DNA from: Comamonas sp. SCN 67-35
GTDB lineage: Bacteria; Pseudomonadota; Gammaproteobacteria; Burkholderiales; Burkholderiaceae_C
NCBI GenBank assembly: GCA_001725255.1
Contig: MEFV01000009.1
Location: 53,549-117,548 of the forward strand
Length of the DNA stretch: 64,000 nt
Direction: 5' to 3'
In this document: piece after piece, positions 23,417 through 33,721 of the stretch
Layout of the letters: each line of letters begins with the position of its first letter
How positions within the stretch are numbered: position 1 is the first letter of the stretch
Program-made: the position numbers and the translations under genes
Notes under the pieces: model-generated
Seen by the model: the letters and a program-made list of their open reading frames with translations, nothing else
What the model was told of the DNA's origin: nothing
The model's database searches: none

Positions 23417-24748
23417 TCAGTGGAACTGCGCTTCTTCGGTCGAACCGGTAAGCGCCTTGACCGAGGAGCTGCCCCCCTGGATCACGGTGGTCACGTCGTC
23501 GAAGTAGCCCGCGCCCACTTCCTGCTGGTGGCTCACGAAGGTGTAGCCCTGCTGGCGCGCCGCGAACTCGGGCTCCTGCACCATTTCCACGTAGTGCTTC
23601 ATGCCCTCGCCCTGCGCATAGGCGTGCGCCAGCTTGAAGGTGTTGAACCAGTTGCTGTGGATGCCCGCGAGCGTGATGAACTGGAACTTGTAGCCCAGCG
23701 CCGAGAGATCGTCCTGGAAGGTGGCGATCTGCTTGTCGCTCAGGTTCTTCTTCCAGTTGAACGAGGGCGAGCAGTTGTAGGCCAGCAGCTTGTTCGGCGA
23801 CGAGGCCAGCACGGCCTGCGCGAACTCGCGGGCGAAGCCGATGTCGGGCACGCCGGTTTCGCACCACACCAGATCGGCATAGGGCGCGTAGGCCACGCCG
23901 CGGCTGATGGCTTGCTCCAGGCCGTTCTTCACGCGGAAGAACCCCTCTTGCGTACGCTCGCCCGTGAGGAAGGCCTTGTCGTTGGCGTCATGGTCGGACG
24001 TGATCAGATTGGCGGCTTCGGCATCGGTGCGCGCGAGCACGATGGTGGGCACACCCATCACGTCGGCCGCGAAACGCGCCGCGGTGAGCTTCTCGATCGC
24101 TTCCTGCGTCGGCACCAGCACCTTGCCGCCCATGTGGCCGCACTTCTTGACCGCGGCGAGCTGGTCCTCGAAGTGCACGCCCGCCACGCCCGCCGTGATC
24201 ATGTTCTTCATCAGCTCGAAGGCGTTGAGCACGCCGCCGAAACCGGCTTCGGCATCGGCCACGATGGGCAGGAAGTAGTCGATGAACTCCTTGTCGCCAG
24301 GATTGGTGCCGCGGCCCCACTGGATCTCGTCGGCGCGCTTGAAGGTGTTGTTGATGCGGCGCACCATCGTGGGCACCGAGTCGTAGGCGTACAGCGACTG
24401 GTCGGGGTACATGGTCTCGCTGGTGTTGCCGTCCGCCGCCACCTGCCAGCCCGAGAGGTAGACGGCTTCAAGGCCCGCCTTGGCCTGCTGCATGGCCTGG
24501 CCGGCGGTGATGGCGCCAAACGCGTTGATATAGCCCTTCTTGGCGCCGCCATGCAGCTTCTCCCAGAGCTTTTCCGCGCCCAGCCTGGCCAGCGTGTATT
24601 CGGGCTGGACACTGCCGCGCAGGCGCACGACGTCGGCAGCCTTGTAACCGCGCTTCACATCCTTCCAACGGGGGTTCTGCGCCCAATCCTTCTCAAGGGC
24701 GGCGATTTGTTGTTCACGGCTGAGCTGTGCGTTGAGCGATTGCGGCAT
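23417..24748 (-). CDS. aceA: Isocitrate lyase
   Basis: A 443-residue enzyme that splits isocitrate into glyoxylate and succinate, the first step of the glyoxylate shunt needed for growth on acetate and fatty acids. The active-site KKCGH is present (Cys203 in [16 protein letters not shown]), as are [12 protein letters not shown] and the C-terminal block of the family. The ATG at 24748 follows GGAGAAGACC. No malate synthase gene is adjacent. The upstream region (24749-25056) is AT-rich and full of palindromes, which points to regulated expression. Confidence 0.97.
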   Translation of the reverse strand: MPQSLNAQLSREQQIAALEKDWAQNPRWKDVKRGYKAADVVRLRGSVQPEYTLARLGAEKLWEKLHGGAKKGYINAFGAITAGQAMQQAKAGLEAVYLSGWQVAADGNTSETMYPDQSLYAYDSVPTMVRRINNTFKRADEIQWGRGTNPGDKEFIDYFLPIVADAEAGFGGVLNAFELMKNMITAGVAGVHFEDQLAAVKKCGHMGGKVLVPTQEAIEKLTAARFAADVMGVPTIVLARTDAEAANLITSDHDANDKAFLTGERTQEGFFRVKNGLEQAISRGVAYAPYADLVWCETGVPDIGFAREFAQAVLASSPNKLLAYNCSPSFNWKKNLSDKQIATFQDDLSALGYKFQFITLAGIHSNWFNTFKLAHAYAQGEGMKHYVEMVQEPEFAARQQGYTFVSHQQEVGAGYFDDVTTVIQGGSSSVKALTGSTEEAQFH

Positions 24749-25056
24749 GGTCTTCTCCGAAGGTTGAAAAAGGGGTGGTGCCTGCGTTGGCGCCATGGTT
24801 GAATTCTAAGTCTTATAGAAGAGTTGATTTATGTCTTGTGTCTTATACAAGACATAAATTTTATTCAATTAAATCAATCGATTACGATAAATTTATCGTA
24901 TCATGATATCAAATTTCTTGTATTGAGAAATTTTCGTGCAGTGCAACATTCGAATTTTCAACAGAGAATTCACGATTTCACAATATGAATTCATCTGATC
25001 TGCGTCAGCCGGGCGTGCGCGCTACGATCGTTGCACCGCCTCGAGGAAAGCAAGCC
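24749..25056. promoter_or_regulatory. Divergent control region between aceA and panE with several palindromes
   Basis: About 300 bp, strongly AT-rich at 24805-24985. Visible elements: TCTTATAGAAGA at 24811-24822; ATGTCTTG at 24831 paired with CAAGACAT at 24848, nesting GTCTTATACAAGAC at 24840-24853; a perfect 18-bp palindrome TACGATAAATTTATCGTA at 24883-24900; AAATTTCT at 24911 paired with AGAAATTT at 24926. The first two share CTTATA.AAG and are 30 bp apart, about three helical turns. They look like operators, plausibly for aceA, which lies nearer. The regulator is not identified. Confidence 0.7.
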
Positions 25057-26001
25057 ATGATCCCGTCGACCCGCTCTTCAGCCCCCCTGTCCTTTGCCGT
25101 CATGGGGGCGGGGGCCGTGGGATGCTACTTCGGCGCCCTGCTTGCGCGCGCGGGCCACGCAGTCACGCTGGTGGGGCGCCCGTCGCATGTGCAGGCCATC
25201 CAGGCGAGCGGCCTGCGGCTGCAGACGACCACGGGCGATGAACACATTGCCCTGACGGCCAGCACCCAGCCTGACGCGGTGCGCGGAGCCGACGTCGTAC
25301 TGCTGTGCGTCAAGTCCGGAGACACGCAAGAGGCCGCGCGGCAGATCGAGCCTTTCGTCAGCCCCCACACGCTGGTGCTGACGCTGCAAAACGGCGTGGA
25401 CAACGATGAGCAGGCGCGCGCCATTCTCGGCCAGCGCTGCACGGTGGCGGCCGCCGTGGTGTATGTCGCCACGGCCATGGCGGGGCCGGGCCACGTACGC
25501 CACTACGGCCGCGGCGATCTGGTGTTGGCCCCTTCGCCGATGAGCGAGCAGGTGGCCGCGCGACTGCGGGCGGCTGGCATTCCCGCACAGATTTCGGACA
25601 ATGTGCGCGGCGCCCTCTGGGCCAAGCTCATCATCAACAGCGCCTACAACGCCCTGTCCGCCCTGTTGCAGCAGCCCTACGGCTGGCTGATGAGCCAGCC
25701 CGGCGCAGATGAACTGGTGCAGGACATCGTCGCCGAATGCCTCGCCGTGGCACATGCGGATGGCGTGGACGTCCCCGGCGATATCCAGGCGGCGCTGCGC
25801 TCCATCGTGCAAACGATGCCCGGGCAGCTCTCGTCCACCGCGCAGGACATCGCACGCGGCAAGCCCACGGAAATCGAGCATCTGAACGGCTACGTGGTCC
25901 AGCGGGGCCGGGCTCTCGGCATCGCCACGCCCGTCAATCACGCCCTGCTGGTCTTGGTGCGCATGCGGCAGGCCTGCGGCACCCCTGCGGACACGGCATG
26001 A
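25057..26001 (+). CDS. panE: 2-dehydropantoate 2-reductase family protein
   Basis: A 314-residue NADPH-dependent ketopantoate reductase fold. The nucleotide-binding GxGxxG is AVMGAGAVGCYFGALLARAGH, close to the N-terminus. The catalytic Lys block is ALWAKLIINSAYNALSALL, and GKPTEIEHLNGYVV is the C-terminal acidic block. In the pantothenate pathway it reduces ketopantoate to pantoate. The ATG at 25057 follows GAGGAAAG; an upstream ATG at 24985 in the control region is unlikely. Some members of this family act on other 2-oxo acids, so the pathway role is probable, not proven. Confidence 0.88.
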   Translation: MIPSTRSSAPLSFAVMGAGAVGCYFGALLARAGHAVTLVGRPSHVQAIQASGLRLQTTTGDEHIALTASTQPDAVRGADVVLLCVKSGDTQEAARQIEPFVSPHTLVLTLQNGVDNDEQARAILGQRCTVAAAVVYVATAMAGPGHVRHYGRGDLVLAPSPMSEQVAARLRAAGIPAQISDNVRGALWAKLIINSAYNALSALLQQPYGWLMSQPGADELVQDIVAECLAVAHADGVDVPGDIQAALRSIVQTMPGQLSSTAQDIARGKPTEIEHLNGYVVQRGRALGIATPVNHALLVLVRMRQACGTPADTA

Positions 26002-26232
26002 GCCTTCGCCTTTCATAGCGGCACGCGCTTGAGCCGTGCGGGCGCACGGTGGAAAAGGTGCACAAAAGCAACAAAATCAGCACGCGCGCGCAAGGCGGCC
26101 CGCGGACGGCAACGGACTTTATCGCCCAAACTGGCGGTACGCGCGTTTCCACGTTACCATAGCGCTATCCTTTTCGATGTTCTGGCGGGCATTGCCGCAT
26201 CTGTGCATCCTTCAGCACCAGGAGACACGTAC

Positions 26233-26538
26233 ATGGGTTCAAAAGAAAACGCCGCCGTCAATCAGCTCCTGGAACGACTGGAGCGACGCTATGCGCTGCG
26301 CGTGCTCTGGGCACTGCGCGACGGGCATCCACAAACCTTCCGCCTGCTGCAGGACAGCGTGGGCAACATCACCCCGAACACCCTCAATACCCGCATCAAG
26401 GAACTGCGCGAGGCCGGTTTCCTCGACCATGGCAGCGACGGCTACATCGTGACCGCCTCGGGCCAGGACCTGCTCAAGCGCCTGTCGGACCTGCAGGCGT
26501 TCGCCACGCGCTGGGTCGCGGCACGCACCAGGAAATAG
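26233..26538 (+). CDS. Winged-helix transcriptional regulator, HxlR-like
   Basis: A 101-residue DNA-binding protein. The segment ERLERRYALRVLWALRDGHP is the first helix pair and TPNTLNTRIKELREAGFL, with a turn before it, is the HxlR-type recognition region, followed by a beta wing (DHGSDGYIVTASGQDLL). No ligand domain is seen. The ATG at 26233 follows AGGAGA; the longer reading frame upstream looks non-coding. Its target is unknown. It sits 231 bp after panE and 33 bp before the FKBP gene on the same strand, so it may be co-transcribed with FKBP. Confidence 0.82.
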   Translation: MGSKENAAVNQLLERLERRYALRVLWALRDGHPQTFRLLQDSVGNITPNTLNTRIKELREAGFLDHGSDGYIVTASGQDLLKRLSDLQAFATRWVAARTRK

Positions 26539-26571
26539 CCCGCCCCCTCTCTCTGTACAAGGAATACGCGC

Positions 26572-26928
26572 GTGCCATTCATCACCACCCCGTCCGGACT
26601 GCAATACGAAGACGTGTGCATCGGCAGCGGAACACCCGCCTCGGCGGGCAGTTCCGTCCACGTGCATTACACGGGCTGGCTGCACGAGGGCGGCGCCAAA
26701 GGAGCGCGTTTTGATTCCAGCCGCGACCGGGGCGAACCCTTCGAATTTCCGCTCGGCGCCGGCATGGTGATCCGAGGCTGGGACGAGGGCGTGCAGGGCA
26801 TGCAGGTGGGCGGCCAGCGTACGCTGCTCATCCCCGCCGAGCTCGGCTATGGGGCCCGCGGAGCCGGTGGCGTGATTCCACCCAACGCCACGCTGATCTT
26901 CGACGTCGAATTGCTGGCTATCGACTGA
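26572..26928 (+). CDS. FKBP-type peptidyl-prolyl cis-trans isomerase
   Basis: A 118-residue single-domain cytoplasmic FKBP. The core motifs VHVHYTGWL, ARFDSSRDRGEPFEFPLGAG, VIRGWDEGVQGMQVGGQRTL and PNATLIFDVELL are all present. The start is GTG at 26572 with AAGGAA upstream. Its last 11 bases overlap the end of the convergent symporter gene. There is no signal peptide, so it acts in the cytoplasm. Confidence 0.94.
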   Translation: MPFITTPSGLQYEDVCIGSGTPASAGSSVHVHYTGWLHEGGAKGARFDSSRDRGEPFEFPLGAGMVIRGWDEGVQGMQVGGQRTLLIPAELGYGARGAGGVIPPNATLIFDVELLAID

Positions 26929-29029
26929 CCCTGGAACGCGTGAGCAGGCTCACGACCCAGGTCGTCACGAAGGACAGCGGCGCTCCAAAGACACCGGCCG
27001 AGATGGGCTCAATGCCCCACCACAGGCCCGGCACCAGCATCGACTGGGGCAGAAGAGCTCGCAGCGCGGTGTTGTGGATCACGAGGTAGTAGACCGTCAC
27101 GCCGAGGCCGACCATCATGCCGGCCACGGCGCCGGCTCGCGTGGTTCTGCGCCAGTAGATGCCCAGCACCATGGTCGGCACGAAGGTCGCGGCCGCGATT
27201 GAAAACGAGGCCGCCACCAGCGGCAGGATTTCCGAAGGCTTGAGCGCGGCGACAAAGGCCGCGGCCAGCGCCACCGTGAGCAGCGTGAACTTGGTGAGAA
27301 TCACGCGCTGTTCCGGCGAGGCTCTGTGCCGGGTGGACTGAAAGTACAGATCGCGCACCAGCGCATTGCTGATCGTGAGCAGCAGGCCGTCGGCCGTCGA
27401 CAGCGCCGCAGCCAGTCCACCAGCGGCCACCAGCCCCGAAATCACGTAGGGAAGCCCTCCGATCTCGGGCGTCGCCAGCACCAGCAGGTCAGCGCCCAGG
27501 TGCACTTCGCCGAACTGCACGATGCCGTCGCCGTTCATGTCCTGCACCGACAGGAGCGACGGATCCACCCGCGCCCACTGCGCAATCCAGCCGGGCAGCG
27601 CATCGAAGCGGCTCCCCACGAGGTGCGTCATCATCTCGAACTTCACCAGGGCCGCCAGGGCCGGAATGCTCAGGTACAGGAGCGCCACGAACACGAGTGA
27701 CCAGGCCACCGACGCGCGCGCGCCCGCCACCGAAGGCACGGTGTAGTAGCGCATCAGGAGGTGCGGCATGCCGGCGGTGCCGAGCATCAGGCAGAACAAC
27801 AGCGCCAGAAAATTGCGCCGCGAGAGTTCGTACTGCGCCTGCTGCGTCTCGTCTCCCGCCGGGTCGCCTGCAAAGGGCTGGGTGTGCCTGGGCAGACCAC
27901 CGAGCGGCCGGGCACGCTCCTGGTTTTCCACCAACTCCCGTGTCCAGCGGGCACGGGCCTCGGCCTCGTCGCGCGGCATCGCCAGCAGCTCCCGGCTCGC
28001 CGCCACGATCAGGTCCACCTCCGCATTGCGCGAGCGCAATTGCTGGATGCGCTCGCGCGCCTCGCGCCGCTCACGCTCGAGCGCGGCGGGCACATCGACC
28101 AGTCGCTCCTGGTAGTCGCGCACCCTGTTCTCGTAGGCGGCAATGACCTGCTTCTCGGCGTCGGACGCCAGCAGCGCACTCTCGCGCTCGGCGATCTTGC
28201 CCAGCTGCTGCCCGTAGGCCAGCGGCGCGGCCGGATTGCCCAGCTGCTTGTAGGACAGCCAGGAGACGGGAATCAGGAACGCCAGCAGCAGCACGACGTA
28301 CTGGGCCACCTGCGTCCAGGTGATCGCGCGCATGCCACCCAGGAACGAGCACAGCAGCACCCCACCCAGCCCCAGCATGATGCCGATCTCGAACTGCACC
28401 CCGGTGAGCCGCGAGGCAATCAGCCCCACGCCATAGATCTGCGCCACCACATAGGTGAACGAACACAGGACCGCACCGATGGCCGCGAGGATGCGCGGCC
28501 AGCTGCCGCCGAAGCGCACCTGGAAAAAATCCGGAATCGTGTAGAGCTGCATCGCCCGCAGGGCCGGTGCAATCAGCATCGCCACCAGCACGAACCCTCC
28601 CGTCCAGCCCAGCATGTAGGCCAGGCCCCCCGGCACGCCCGGAACACCGGAAAATCCCTGCAGGTACAACGCCCCGGACAGGCTGATGAAGGAGGCTGCG
28701 CTCATCCAGTCGGCGGCGGTGGCCATCCCGTTGTAGATCGGCGGAATGCGCCGTCCGGCGACGTAATACTCCGCCGGATCGGAAGTGCGGCCGTAGACGC
28801 CGACCGCAGCGTAGGCCATCACGGTCAGGAACAGGAAGATCGGTCCGATCCAGTGCCGCGAGAGCCCGCGCTGCTCGGCCCAGGCCATCGCGCCGACGAA
28901 ACCCAGCAGGCCGATGACGTACAGCCCCATCACGCGATTCAGGCGCGCGATGTAGGGGCGCTCCACCGGCTCAGCCACGTGGCCCCGCATCGCGGCGTGC
29001 CGACGCGGCTTCGTCGGCACGTCGGTCAT
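26918..29029 (-). CDS. Sodium:solute symporter (acetate-type, VC_2705-like), large subunit
   Basis: A 703-residue SSS-family inner-membrane transporter. Hydrophobic helices and GRTSDPAEYYVAGRRIPP plus ADWMSAASFISLSGALY are typical of the ActP/VC_2705 branch. A hydrophilic, helical, charge-rich insert of about 120 residues (~275-398) interrupts the membrane domain. DMNGDGIVQFGE (497-508) fits an EF-hand-like calcium loop (Asp497, Asn499, Asp501, Glu508). It follows a DUF4212 small subunit with a 59-bp overlap from the annotated start; an internal ATG at 28990 would shorten the overlap. Acetate as substrate is a family-level guess, in line with nearby aceA and ppsA. Confidence 0.85.
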   Translation of the reverse strand: MTDVPTKPRRHAAMRGHVAEPVERPYIARLNRVMGLYVIGLLGFVGAMAWAEQRGLSRHWIGPIFLFLTVMAYAAVGVYGRTSDPAEYYVAGRRIPPIYNGMATAADWMSAASFISLSGALYLQGFSGVPGVPGGLAYMLGWTGGFVLVAMLIAPALRAMQLYTIPDFFQVRFGGSWPRILAAIGAVLCSFTYVVAQIYGVGLIASRLTGVQFEIGIMLGLGGVLLCSFLGGMRAITWTQVAQYVVLLLAFLIPVSWLSYKQLGNPAAPLAYGQQLGKIAERESALLASDAEKQVIAAYENRVRDYQERLVDVPAALERERREARERIQQLRSRNAEVDLIVAASRELLAMPRDEAEARARWTRELVENQERARPLGGLPRHTQPFAGDPAGDETQQAQYELSRRNFLALLFCLMLGTAGMPHLLMRYYTVPSVAGARASVAWSLVFVALLYLSIPALAALVKFEMMTHLVGSRFDALPGWIAQWARVDPSLLSVQDMNGDGIVQFGEVHLGADLLVLATPEIGGLPYVISGLVAAGGLAAALSTADGLLLTISNALVRDLYFQSTRHRASPEQRVILTKFTLLTVALAAAFVAALKPSEILPLVAASFSIAAATFVPTMVLGIYWRRTTRAGAVAGMMVGLGVTVYYLVIHNTALRALLPQSMLVPGLWWGIEPISAGVFGAPLSFVTTWVVSLLTRSRVSR

Positions 29030-29291
29030 ACCCGCGCATCACCCAGTAGTAGACCCAGATGAGCACGATGAACACCAGCACGCCGCCCTGAGCCGCCACC
29101 CAGTAACTGAAAGGCCACGGGCCAATCCGGAACTGCAGGTATTCGGCGAAATAGCCCACGCCGAACGACGATGCCGCCCACACGGCGAGCAGCACCAGCT
29201 TGAAGCCGAGGTGGTGCAGATCCGGCAAAGCCGGGTCCAGCGGCACCCCCACCCGCTCGGGGCCGGAATCGGGTGCGGGGGCCGGCAACAT
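28971..29291 (-). CDS. DUF4212 small subunit of the solute:sodium symporter
   Basis: A 106-residue protein with two membrane segments: LGFKLVLLAVWAASSFGVGYF and WVAAQGGVLVFIVLIWVYYWVMRGY, joined by a short loop with RIGPWPFSYW. This is the DUF4212 layout, and such proteins are regularly encoded just before a VC_2705-type symporter. The start at ATG 29291 has no strong ribosome site. Translation is coupled with the large subunit through overlap. Confidence 0.87.
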   Translation of the reverse strand: MLPAPAPDSGPERVGVPLDPALPDLHHLGFKLVLLAVWAASSFGVGYFAEYLQFRIGPWPFSYWVAAQGGVLVFIVLIWVYYWVMRGYDRRADEAASARRDAGPRG

Positions 29292-29314
29292 GCGCGAGTC
29301 AGGCGGCGCAGGAC

Positions 29315-31705
29315 TCAGCGCGCAAGCTGCTGCCAGGTGGCAACCACCGTATCGGGGTTGAGCGAAATCGAGACGATGCCCTCATCCGCCAACCACTGGG
29401 CAAAATCCGGATGGTCGCTGGGACCCTGGCCGCAAATGCCCACATACTTGCCCTGGCGTTTGCACGCAGCAATCGCCTGCTTGAGCAGCGCCTTGACGGC
29501 CGGGTCGCGTTCGTCGAAATCGCGCGCGAGCAGCTCCAGCCCCGAATCGCGATCGAGCCCGAGTGTGAGTTGCGTCAGGTCATTCGATCCGACCGAGAAC
29601 CCATCGAAATATTCGAGGAATTCGTCGGCCAGCACCGCGTTGCTCGGCACCTCGCACATCATGATGATCTTCAGGTCATCTTCGCCGCGCCTGAGGCCGT
29701 GCTCGGCCAGCAGCTCGGTCACGCGCCTGGCCTGCCCCAGCGTGCGCACGAAGGGCACCATCACCTGCACGTTGACGAGGCCCATCTCGCCGCGCACGCG
29801 CTTCAAGGCCTCGCATTCCATCGCAAACGCCTCGGCGAATTCAGCGCTGATGTAGCGCGCCGTGCCGCGAAAGCCCAGCATGGGGTTTTCCTCGTCGGGC
29901 TCGTAGCGGCTGCCGCCGATGAGCTTGCGGTACTCGTTGCTCTTGAAGTCCGACAGGCGCACGATGACGGGCTTGGGCCAGAAGGCGGCGGCAATGGTCG
30001 CCACGCCCTCGGCCACCTTGTCCACGTAGAAGGCCCGCGGGCTGGCATGGCCGCGCGCCACGCTCTCCACGGCCTTCTTCAGGTCGGCATCGACGGCGGG
30101 GTAGTCCAGGATGGCCTTGGGGTGCACGCCGATGTTGTTGTTGATGATGAACTCCAGCCGCGCCAGCCCCACGCCGTCGTTGGGCAGCTGAGCAAAATCG
30201 AACGCCAGCTGCGGGTTGCCCACGTTCATCATGATCTTGGTGGCGATCTTGGGCATCTCGCCGCGCTGCACCTCGGTCACTTCGGTTTCCAGCAGGCCGT
30301 CGTAGATGCGGCCGGTGTCGCCCTCGGCGCAGCTCACCGTGACCAGCGTGCCGTCCTTGAGCAGTTCCGTCGCATTGCCGCAGCCGACCACGGCGGGGAT
30401 GCCCAGCTCGCGCGCGATGATGGCCGCATGGCAGGTTCTGCCGCCCCGGTTGGTGACGATGGCACTGGCTTTCTTCATGACCGGCTCCCAGTTGGGGTCG
30501 GTCATGTCGGTCACGAGCACGTCACCGGCCTGCACCTTGTCCATCTCGCGGATGTCGTGCACCAGCCGCACCGGGCCGGTGCCGATCTTCTGCCCGATCG
30601 CGCGGCCCTCGGCCAGCACCGCGCCCGTGCTCTTGAGCCTGAAGCGCTGCTCGGCCTGGCCCTTGGCCTGGCTCTTCACCGTCTCGGGGCGCGCCTGCAG
30701 GATGTAGAGCTGGCCGTCGCCGCCGTCCTTGCCCCATTCGATGTCCATCGGACGGCCATAGTGCTGCTCGATGGTGAGCGCGTAACGCGCGAGCTGCTCG
30801 ACTTCGGCGTCGGTCAGGCTGTAGCGGTTGCGCAGCTCGGCGGCCACGTCGGTGGTCTTGACGAGGCGGCCGCTGGCCGCTTTTTCCTCGGGCGTGGAAA
30901 ACACCATCTGGATCAGCTTGGAACCGAGGTTGCGCCGGATCACCGCGCGCTTGCCCGCCGCGAGCATGGGTTTGTGCACGTAGAACTCGTCCGGGTTCAC
31001 CGCGCCCTGCACCACCGTCTCGCCCAGGCCGTAGCTGCTGGTGATGAAAACCACCTGATCAAAACCGCTTTCGGTGTCGATGGTGAACATCACGCCGGCC
31101 GCGCCCAGGTCCGAGCGCACCATGCGCTGCACGCCCGCGGACAGCGCCACCACGTCGTGCGCGAAGCCCTTGTGCACGCGATAGCTGATGGCGCGATCGT
31201 TGTAGAGGCTGGCGAACACCTCCTTCATCTTGTGCAGCACGTCTTCGATACCGACGACGTTGAGAAAGGTCTCCTGCTGCCCGGCAAACGAGGCATCGGG
31301 CAGGTCTTCGGCCGTGGCCGAGCTGCGCACCGCGAAACTGGCTTTGTCGTTGCCCGCCGACAGTGTGGCAAAAGCGGCCCGCACGGCCTTTTCGAGATCC
31401 GCCGGAAAAGGCTGGTGCTCCACCCAGCCACGGATCTCGGCGCCCGCCTCTGCCAGCGCGCGCACATCATCGACATCGAGGCGCGCCAGGCGCTCGCTGA
31501 TGCGGGCCGACAGGCCCTCGTATTTCAGGAACTCGCGAAACGCGTGTGCCGTCGTCGCAAAACCCGTGGGCACACGCACGCCCTGGGGCAGTTGAGAAAT
31601 CATCTCGCCGAGGCTGGCGTTCTTGCCGCCGACCACCTCGACGTCGGTCATCCTCAGGTTTTCAAACGGTACGACCAGGGCGGTCGCCTCAAAGCGTGCA
31701 GACAT
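29315..31705 (-). CDS. ppsA: Phosphoenolpyruvate synthase
   Basis: A 796-residue gluconeogenic enzyme that makes PEP, AMP and phosphate from pyruvate and ATP. Domains in order: ATP-grasp N-terminal part ([22 protein letters not shown]), the phospho-histidine domain with His426 in [21 protein letters not shown], and a TIM-barrel PEP-binding part ending near the catalytic Cys of [12 protein letters not shown]. The ATG at 31705 follows GGAG eight bases upstream. It is divergent from its regulator ppsR. Length equals the family norm. Confidence 0.96.
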   Translation of the reverse strand: MSARFEATALVVPFENLRMTDVEVVGGKNASLGEMISQLPQGVRVPTGFATTAHAFREFLKYEGLSARISERLARLDVDDVRALAEAGAEIRGWVEHQPFPADLEKAVRAAFATLSAGNDKASFAVRSSATAEDLPDASFAGQQETFLNVVGIEDVLHKMKEVFASLYNDRAISYRVHKGFAHDVVALSAGVQRMVRSDLGAAGVMFTIDTESGFDQVVFITSSYGLGETVVQGAVNPDEFYVHKPMLAAGKRAVIRRNLGSKLIQMVFSTPEEKAASGRLVKTTDVAAELRNRYSLTDAEVEQLARYALTIEQHYGRPMDIEWGKDGGDGQLYILQARPETVKSQAKGQAEQRFRLKSTGAVLAEGRAIGQKIGTGPVRLVHDIREMDKVQAGDVLVTDMTDPNWEPVMKKASAIVTNRGGRTCHAAIIARELGIPAVVGCGNATELLKDGTLVTVSCAEGDTGRIYDGLLETEVTEVQRGEMPKIATKIMMNVGNPQLAFDFAQLPNDGVGLARLEFIINNNIGVHPKAILDYPAVDADLKKAVESVARGHASPRAFYVDKVAEGVATIAAAFWPKPVIVRLSDFKSNEYRKLIGGSRYEPDEENPMLGFRGTARYISAEFAEAFAMECEALKRVRGEMGLVNVQVMVPFVRTLGQARRVTELLAEHGLRRGEDDLKIIMMCEVPSNAVLADEFLEYFDGFSVGSNDLTQLTLGLDRDSGLELLARDFDERDPAVKALLKQAIAACKRQGKYVGICGQGPSDHPDFAQWLADEGIVSISLNPDTVVATWQQLAR

Positions 31706-31909
31706 GGGAAAGCTCCAGAAGTTGAAACCGGGTCTGCCGCCGCGCCCCTCAAAACGGGCAGGCAAGCGCCCATGCAGCCTCTCGGGCTTTGTCGTTGGAG
31801 GTGTAGGCCAGCGCGCTGCATGGTGTAGGAAACATGAATAATTGCGCGATTGTAGGCGCTGCACATGCAACGCCGCTACCCCCTGTCGACCCAGCCCCGG
31901 CCCGCACGC
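31706..31909. promoter_or_regulatory. Divergent intergenic region between ppsA and ppsR
   Basis: About 200 bp that must hold the promoters of both genes. It contains the AT-rich stretch AACATGAATAATTGCGCGAT near 31830. I see no clear palindrome or terminator in it. Confidence 0.5.
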
Positions 31910-32731
31910 ATGACCCACCGCACCGTATTTTTCGTCTCCGACGGCACCGGCATCACCGCCGAAACCTTCGGCAACGCCATCCTCGCGCAATTCGACATCG
32001 AGCCCCGGCGCGTGCGCCTGCCCTTCATCGATTCGCAAGACAAGGCGCATCAGGTGGTGCGCCAGATCAACCACACGGCCGAGGTCGAAGCGCGCAAGCC
32101 GCTGGTGTTCACGACGCTCGTGGACATGCAGGTGCTGCAGATCATCCGCAACGGCTGCAAGGGCATGATGCTGGACATGTTTGGCACCTTCGTGCAGCCG
32201 CTGGAGGACGAGCTGGGCATCAAGAGCCACCACCGCGTCGGGCGCTTTTCGGACATCAGCCAAAACAAGCAGTACCACGACCGCATCGAGGCCATCAACT
32301 TCAGTCTGGCGCACGACGACGGGCAGACCAACCATGACCTCGAAGGCGCCGACGTGATCCTGGTGGGCGTCTCACGCAGCGGCAAGACGCCCACCAGCCT
32401 CTACCTGGCGATGCAGCACGGCGTGAAGGCGGCCAACTACCCCTTGATTCCCGAGGATTTCGAGCGCAGGCAGCTGCCGCCCGCGCTGGTGCCGTTTCGC
32501 AAGAAGATCTTCGGCCTGACGATCAGCCCCGAGCGCCTGTCGGAAATTCGCAGCGAGCGCCGCCCTGGCTCGCGCTACGCCAGCCTGACCAACTGCCGCG
32601 CCGAAGTGCACGAGGCCGAGGCCATGATGCGCCGCTCGGGCATCCGCTGGCTGTCCTCGACCACCAAATCCATCGAAGAGATCGCCACCACCATCCTGCA
32701 GGAAATCCGGCCGGAACGGCTTGGCTACTGA
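31910..32731 (+). CDS. ppsR: PEP synthase regulatory protein (bifunctional kinase/pyrophosphorylase, DUF299)
   Basis: A 273-residue enzyme that inactivates PpsA by ADP-dependent phosphorylation and reactivates it by phosphate-dependent removal. It starts [21 protein letters not shown], the family opening. The nucleotide loop is [15 protein letters not shown] (~150). The ATG at 31910 gives the normal 273-residue length; a longer frame from 31865 adds 15 residues with no homology. It is divergent from its substrate gene, as in other beta-proteobacteria. Confidence 0.95.
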   Translation: MTHRTVFFVSDGTGITAETFGNAILAQFDIEPRRVRLPFIDSQDKAHQVVRQINHTAEVEARKPLVFTTLVDMQVLQIIRNGCKGMMLDMFGTFVQPLEDELGIKSHHRVGRFSDISQNKQYHDRIEAINFSLAHDDGQTNHDLEGADVILVGVSRSGKTPTSLYLAMQHGVKAANYPLIPEDFERRQLPPALVPFRKKIFGLTISPERLSEIRSERRPGSRYASLTNCRAEVHEAEAMMRRSGIRWLSSTTKSIEEIATTILQEIRPERLGY

Positions 32732-32834
32732 GCCCACCCATTGGCATCACAAATGAAACGGTGTAACGCTTTCGGGCCAACAACACGAATTTGCGTTGGT
32801 TTTTAGAATCAAAACCACCGCAAAGGATTTCTCC

Positions 32835-33716
32835 ATGAAGCAGGTAGAGCACGTCTTCAGCGCCCCGCAGGGCCATTGGGTGGGCGACGGTTTTCCGGTG
32901 CGCACGCTGTTCAACTACCACCAGCACGCACCGCTGCTCTCGCCCTTCCTGATGCTGGACTACGGCGGCCCGGCGCAATTCGAGCCCACCACGCGCCGAC
33001 GCGGCGTGGGCGAGCACCCGCACCGGGGCTTTGAAACCGTCACCATCGTCTTCGACGGCGAAGTGGAGCACCTCGATTCCACCGGCCAGGGCGGCACGAT
33101 CGGCCCGGGCGACGTGCAGTGGATGACCGCCGCCAGCGGCATCCTGCACGAGGAATTCCATGGCAGTGCATGGGCGCGCCGGGGCGGCCGGTTCGAGATG
33201 GCGCAGCTCTGGATCAACCTGCCCGCGCGCGACAAACGCGCCGCGCCCGGCTACCAGGCGATCGGCGCCGCGCAGATTCCCACCGTGGCGCTGGCCCATG
33301 GCGCGGGCAGCGCGCGCCTCATCGCGGGCGAGCTCGATGGCCATCGAGGCCCGGCCAGAACCTTCACCCCCATGCACGTCTGGGACGTGCACCTGACGGC
33401 AGGCGGCACCTGCGAGCTGCCGCTGACCGAGGGCTGGAACAGCGCCGTGGTCGTGCTGCAGGGCCATGTGGCCGTGGGCGACACCGCCGCGCACGACGCG
33501 CAGGTGGTGCACCTGAGCCGCGCGGGCAGCGGCGCACGCGTGGCTGCCGAGAGCGGCGCGCACCTGCTGGTGCTGAGCGGCGAACCGATCGACGAGCCCA
33601 TCGCCGCCTACGGGCCGTTCGTGATGAACACCGAGGCCGAAATCCGCCAGGCCTTCATCGATCTGCAGGGCGGACACTTCGGCGAGATGCCGCGCCGCGC
33701 CACCGAGCGGGCCTGA
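32835..33716 (+). CDS. Pirin family protein (copy 1)
   Basis: A 293-residue bicupin protein. The metal site is HPHRGFETVTIVFDGEVEH plus SGILHEEF, giving the usual His-x-His, His and Glu ligands. The start MKQVEHVFSAPQGHWVGDGFPV follows AAGGA. Pirins are iron-binding proteins with various proposed roles, including quercetin dioxygenase activity; none is proven here. It is followed 5 bp later by a second pirin. Confidence 0.9.
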   Translation: MKQVEHVFSAPQGHWVGDGFPVRTLFNYHQHAPLLSPFLMLDYGGPAQFEPTTRRRGVGEHPHRGFETVTIVFDGEVEHLDSTGQGGTIGPGDVQWMTAASGILHEEFHGSAWARRGGRFEMAQLWINLPARDKRAAPGYQAIGAAQIPTVALAHGAGSARLIAGELDGHRGPARTFTPMHVWDVHLTAGGTCELPLTEGWNSAVVVLQGHVAVGDTAAHDAQVVHLSRAGSGARVAAESGAHLLVLSGEPIDEPIAAYGPFVMNTEAEIRQAFIDLQGGHFGEMPRRATERA

Positions 33717-33721
33717 GCGCC

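Noticed and set aside
29273..31828. 851-codon frame opposite ppsA
   Set aside because: Antisense to the clearly identified ppsA; no domain or start signal.
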